This document shows, one piece after another, positions 14,442 through 16,297 of a DNA stretch of 16,297 nt. The first letter of the stretch is position 1. Each line of letters begins with the position of its first letter. A program made the translations under genes and the position numbers. The notes below the pieces were generated by a model, which had not been told where the DNA came from, did no database searches, and saw only the letters and a list, made by a program, of their open reading frames with translations. Source of the stretch: Tannerella sp. (GTDB lineage Bacteria > Bacteroidota > Bacteroidia > Bacteroidales > Tannerellaceae); contig JAITMT010000118.1 in assembly GCA_031277235.1 (NCBI GenBank), forward strand, positions 1 to 16,297, in the 5' to 3' direction.

Positions 14442-15779
14442 TCAATCTCCAAAACTTATCCAATCAACCTGCACCGGTTTATCGCCTTCAAGCGATACGG
14501 ATAAATCCTGTATTCCTTTCACAGTTTTTAACACTTCGGCATTGATGATTGACCATTTTCCACTCGCCGGAACCGCAATTTTTGCAATAACAGATTCCGC
14601 CGACGTATCTTTACCCGCGTAAACAACGAGCGTTCCGCCCCGCGCCGAATAAACGCGCGCATTTATCTTTTGGGGGGAATTTTGCCCGAAATCAACGCTG
14701 TTATATCTCACCCACGCCGCATCCTTACTCAAAATCGTTTTCCAGCCTTCAAAAGTGTTGGCGGGATTCAGAAAAGTGACGATAACGGCGCTGTCTGAAA
14801 TGCTCGTATAGCGGTCAAGATGAATTTCCTTCGCGGCGTCCGTTATTCCGACGCCACGAAGGGTGGGAATAACCTTTTGGATGGAACCGTCCGGATTGAA
14901 TCTGACGCTGTCCACGCGCGCCGAACGGTTCTTGTCGAAATCGGGCGAATAGTCGTTGTGGTGGTAAAAAAGATACCATTGACCGTTATACGCTACGAAA
15001 GAATGGTGGTTTGTCCAGCATCCGTCAGCCCACTCGTCCATGATTACGCCGCCGTCCCTGAAAGGTCCCATCGGACTGTCTCCCGTACAATAATATAAAA
15101 GTTCCGTGGTATTGTTCCTGACCCAGGGATACGTGTAATAATAGACGCCGTTGCGCTCGAATACAAAAGGACCTTCCTTAAGACCGCCTCCGGCAGGAAG
15201 TCCCTGAATCTCTTGAGGTTCGCCGTCAATTTCCGTCATGTTGGATTTCAGTTTTGCCATCCACATGCCGCGACCGCACCAGTAAAGATATGCCTGACCG
15301 TCCCTGTCAATAAATACGCAGGGATCTATTCCGTTCACGCCGTTAATGGGCTTTTCTTCAGGGATATAAGGTCCTTCCGGCTTGTCGGCGACGGCAACGC
15401 CGATCATGAATCCCTGTCCAAATTCCGGTTTGGCGGCTGCCGGAAAATAAAAGTAATATTTTCCGTCCTTTTCGATAGCGTCGGGCGCCCACATCGCGTA
15501 GGAATCTTCTCGTACCCAGGGTATTTTATTCTGGGTTACGATAACGCCGTGGTCTGTCCAGTCCGTCAGATTGTCGGAGGAAAATACATGGTAGTCCTCC
15601 ATGCTGAACCATTTCCGCTCCGGTTCGACGGGACTGATGATGTCGTGCGAGGGAAATACGTAAACTCTGCCGTTGAATACCTTCGCCGTCGGGTCGGCGG
15701 TGAATTGATCCCGGATGAAAGGATTCTGCGCCGAAACGACGCCGGAGATTAACAATAACAGTAAGAGAGACTTTTTCAT
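14442..15779 (-). CDS. Secreted GH43 family enzyme with C-terminal CBM6-like module (probable beta-xylosidase / alpha-L-arabinofuranosidase)
   Basis: 445 residues with a type I signal peptide (1-17, cleavage before QNPFIRD; no lipobox Cys), so periplasmic or exported. The five-bladed propeller signatures of GH43 are clear: FTADPTAKVF with catalytic base Asp29, AMWAPD (96-100), NGIDPCVFID with the pKa-setting Asp152, and LKEGPFVFE with catalytic acid Glu202. GCWTNHHSFV and WYLFYHH (about 253-274) complete the site. Residues about 330-445 look like a CBM6-type beta-sandwich (WVRYNSVDFG, then INARVYSARGG, ending VDWISFGD). All three catalytic carboxylates are present, so activity is expected, probably release of xylose or arabinose from xylo-oligosaccharides. 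The exact specificity cannot be read from the sequence. It follows the GH10 gene by 21 bp and is separated from the SusC operon by a 481-bp spacer. Confidence 0.93.
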   Translation of the reverse strand: MKKSLLLLLLISGVVSAQNPFIRDQFTADPTAKVFNGRVYVFPSHDIISPVEPERKWFSMEDYHVFSSDNLTDWTDHGVIVTQNKIPWVREDSYAMWAPDAIEKDGKYYFYFPAAAKPEFGQGFMIGVAVADKPEGPYIPEEKPINGVNGIDPCVFIDRDGQAYLYWCGRGMWMAKLKSNMTEIDGEPQEIQGLPAGGGLKEGPFVFERNGVYYYTYPWVRNNTTELLYYCTGDSPMGPFRDGGVIMDEWADGCWTNHHSFVAYNGQWYLFYHHNDYSPDFDKNRSARVDSVRFNPDGSIQKVIPTLRGVGITDAAKEIHLDRYTSISDSAVIVTFLNPANTFEGWKTILSKDAAWVRYNSVDFGQNSPQKINARVYSARGGTLVVYAGKDTSAESVIAKIAVPASGKWSIINAEVLKTVKGIQDLSVSLEGDKPVQVDWISFGD

Positions 15780-15800
15780 AGTTTATTGAATATAAACAGA

Positions 15801-16297
15801 TTATTTTGCCGCCCCGATAATTTCCGAAACCACCGGTTTTGCCTGATAATTACGGTCGAAAAGCAACGGATAATCCGTCCGTCCGCGAACGGGAAAATTA
15901 TTTTTCCACGAACTTCCGTCCGAAACGCCCCACATGGTAACACGCTTTACGCCGGGATATTTCAGAAACAGTTTGAACAAATCGAGCATCCGGTTTGTCC
16001 ACGCCTGCGAAACATCGTCGGGAACGCCTTCCGTGTAGGGATTAAATTCTTTCTGGTATTCGATGTTCGTAGATATTTCGGCGCCTATTCCCCGCCGGGG
16101 AGAAGGCAAAATGGAAAGGTCAAATTCCGTTACCATCACATTTACTCCTGCATTTATATAGGTTTGTATTGCCTTCTCATATTCGGCGATTGAGGGGCCG
16201 TCCATTCCGAGATGTCCCTGCATTCCGACAGCGTCAATACGGAGACCTCTTTCTTTCAGCGTTTTAACCAGTCTGACAATCGCCTCGGACTTGCCGG
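15801..16297 (-). CDS. GH10 endo-1,4-beta-xylanase, C-terminal part (5' end outside window)
   Basis: The last 164 codons are visible; the frame stays open from the window edge (first full codon at 16295). It begins GKSEAIVRLVKTLKERGLRI, then DAVGMQGHLGMDGPS, the GH10 strand with the substrate-binding His. The nucleophile is present in MVTEFDLS (Glu codon 16127-16125), and the terminal motif MWGVSDGSSWKNNF, then YPLLFDRNYQAKPVV, is canonical. It is therefore expected to be an active xylanase that cleaves the xylan backbone, in contrast to the GH10-like protein at 860-3103. The acid/base region and signal peptide lie outside the window. No CBM insertion can be judged from this part. It is probably co-transcribed with the GH43 gene 21 bp downstream. 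Confidence 0.93.
   Translation of the reverse strand, partial: GKSEAIVRLVKTLKERGLRIDAVGMQGHLGMDGPSIAEYEKAIQTYINAGVNVMVTEFDLSILPSPRRGIGAEISTNIEYQKEFNPYTEGVPDDVSQAWTNRMLDLFKLFLKYPGVKRVTMWGVSDGSSWKNNFPVRGRTDYPLLFDRNYQAKPVVSEIIGAAK

Noticed and set aside
15213..15752. 179-codon plus-strand frame opposite GH43
   Set aside because: It lies wholly antisense to a clear GH43 gene with intact catalytic motifs and shows no recognisable domain of its own.
15781..15797. Small AT-rich hairpin (GTTTAT/ATAAAC) between GH10 and GH43
   Set aside because: The stem is only six A/T-rich pairs without a T-run, and the genes are 21 bp apart, so a terminator is not supported.

Overview
The window reads as part of a xylan utilization locus (PUL) from a Bacteroidetes bacterium, probably order Bacteroidales. 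Four observations point there. There are two consecutive SusC/SusD-type pairs. The proteins carry Bacteroidetes-style lipoprotein signals with acidic residues after the lipid-anchor cysteine. The main operon has a TAnnTTTG-type -7 box and no strong Shine-Dalgarno sites. The enzymes are GH10 and GH43 types. All genes lie on the minus strand, so transcription runs from high to low coordinates. The species cannot be named from this sequence.

Upstream block (right side, 16297 to 14442): the C-terminal part of a GH10 endo-xylanase with its catalytic nucleophile intact (start outside the window) is followed after about 20 bp by a secreted GH43 enzyme with a C-terminal CBM6-like module. These look like the working hydrolases.

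Spacer (14441 to 13961): 481 bp without a credible gene. It holds a dense cluster of small palindromes and nested inverted repeats (REP-like), then a 15-bp direct repeat with a 21-bp period, then a Bacteroidetes -7 box about 40 bp before the next gene.

Main operon (13960 to 1, continuing past the left edge): SusC-like transporter, SusD-like lipoprotein, a second SusC-like transporter lacking the N-terminal carboxypeptidase-regulatory-like domain, a second SusD-like lipoprotein, a BT_3987/DUF5627-type surface protein, a GH10-family protein with two CBM-like modules inserted in its catalytic domain, and the start of a close relative of that protein. Gaps are 11 to 33 bp throughout, so one transcript is likely. 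The order matches the conserved xusA-xusB-xusC-xusD-xusE-xyn10C core known from Prevotella and Bacteroides xylan loci.

The most notable point is the gene in the xyn10C position (860-3103). It has the GH10 fold signature and acid/base Glu, but the nucleophile Glu is replaced by Ala and several substrate-binding residues of subsites -1 and -2 are changed. The next gene begins with the same altered N-terminal half. I infer that the two are surface xylan-binding pseudoenzymes made from GH10 scaffolds, while catalysis is left to the GH10/GH43 pair upstream. In this model the lipoproteins bind and present xylan at the cell surface, GH10 cuts it, the two SusCD complexes import the xylo-oligosaccharides, and GH43 trims them. 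No regulator gene, tRNA, rRNA, insertion sequence or CRISPR array is visible.
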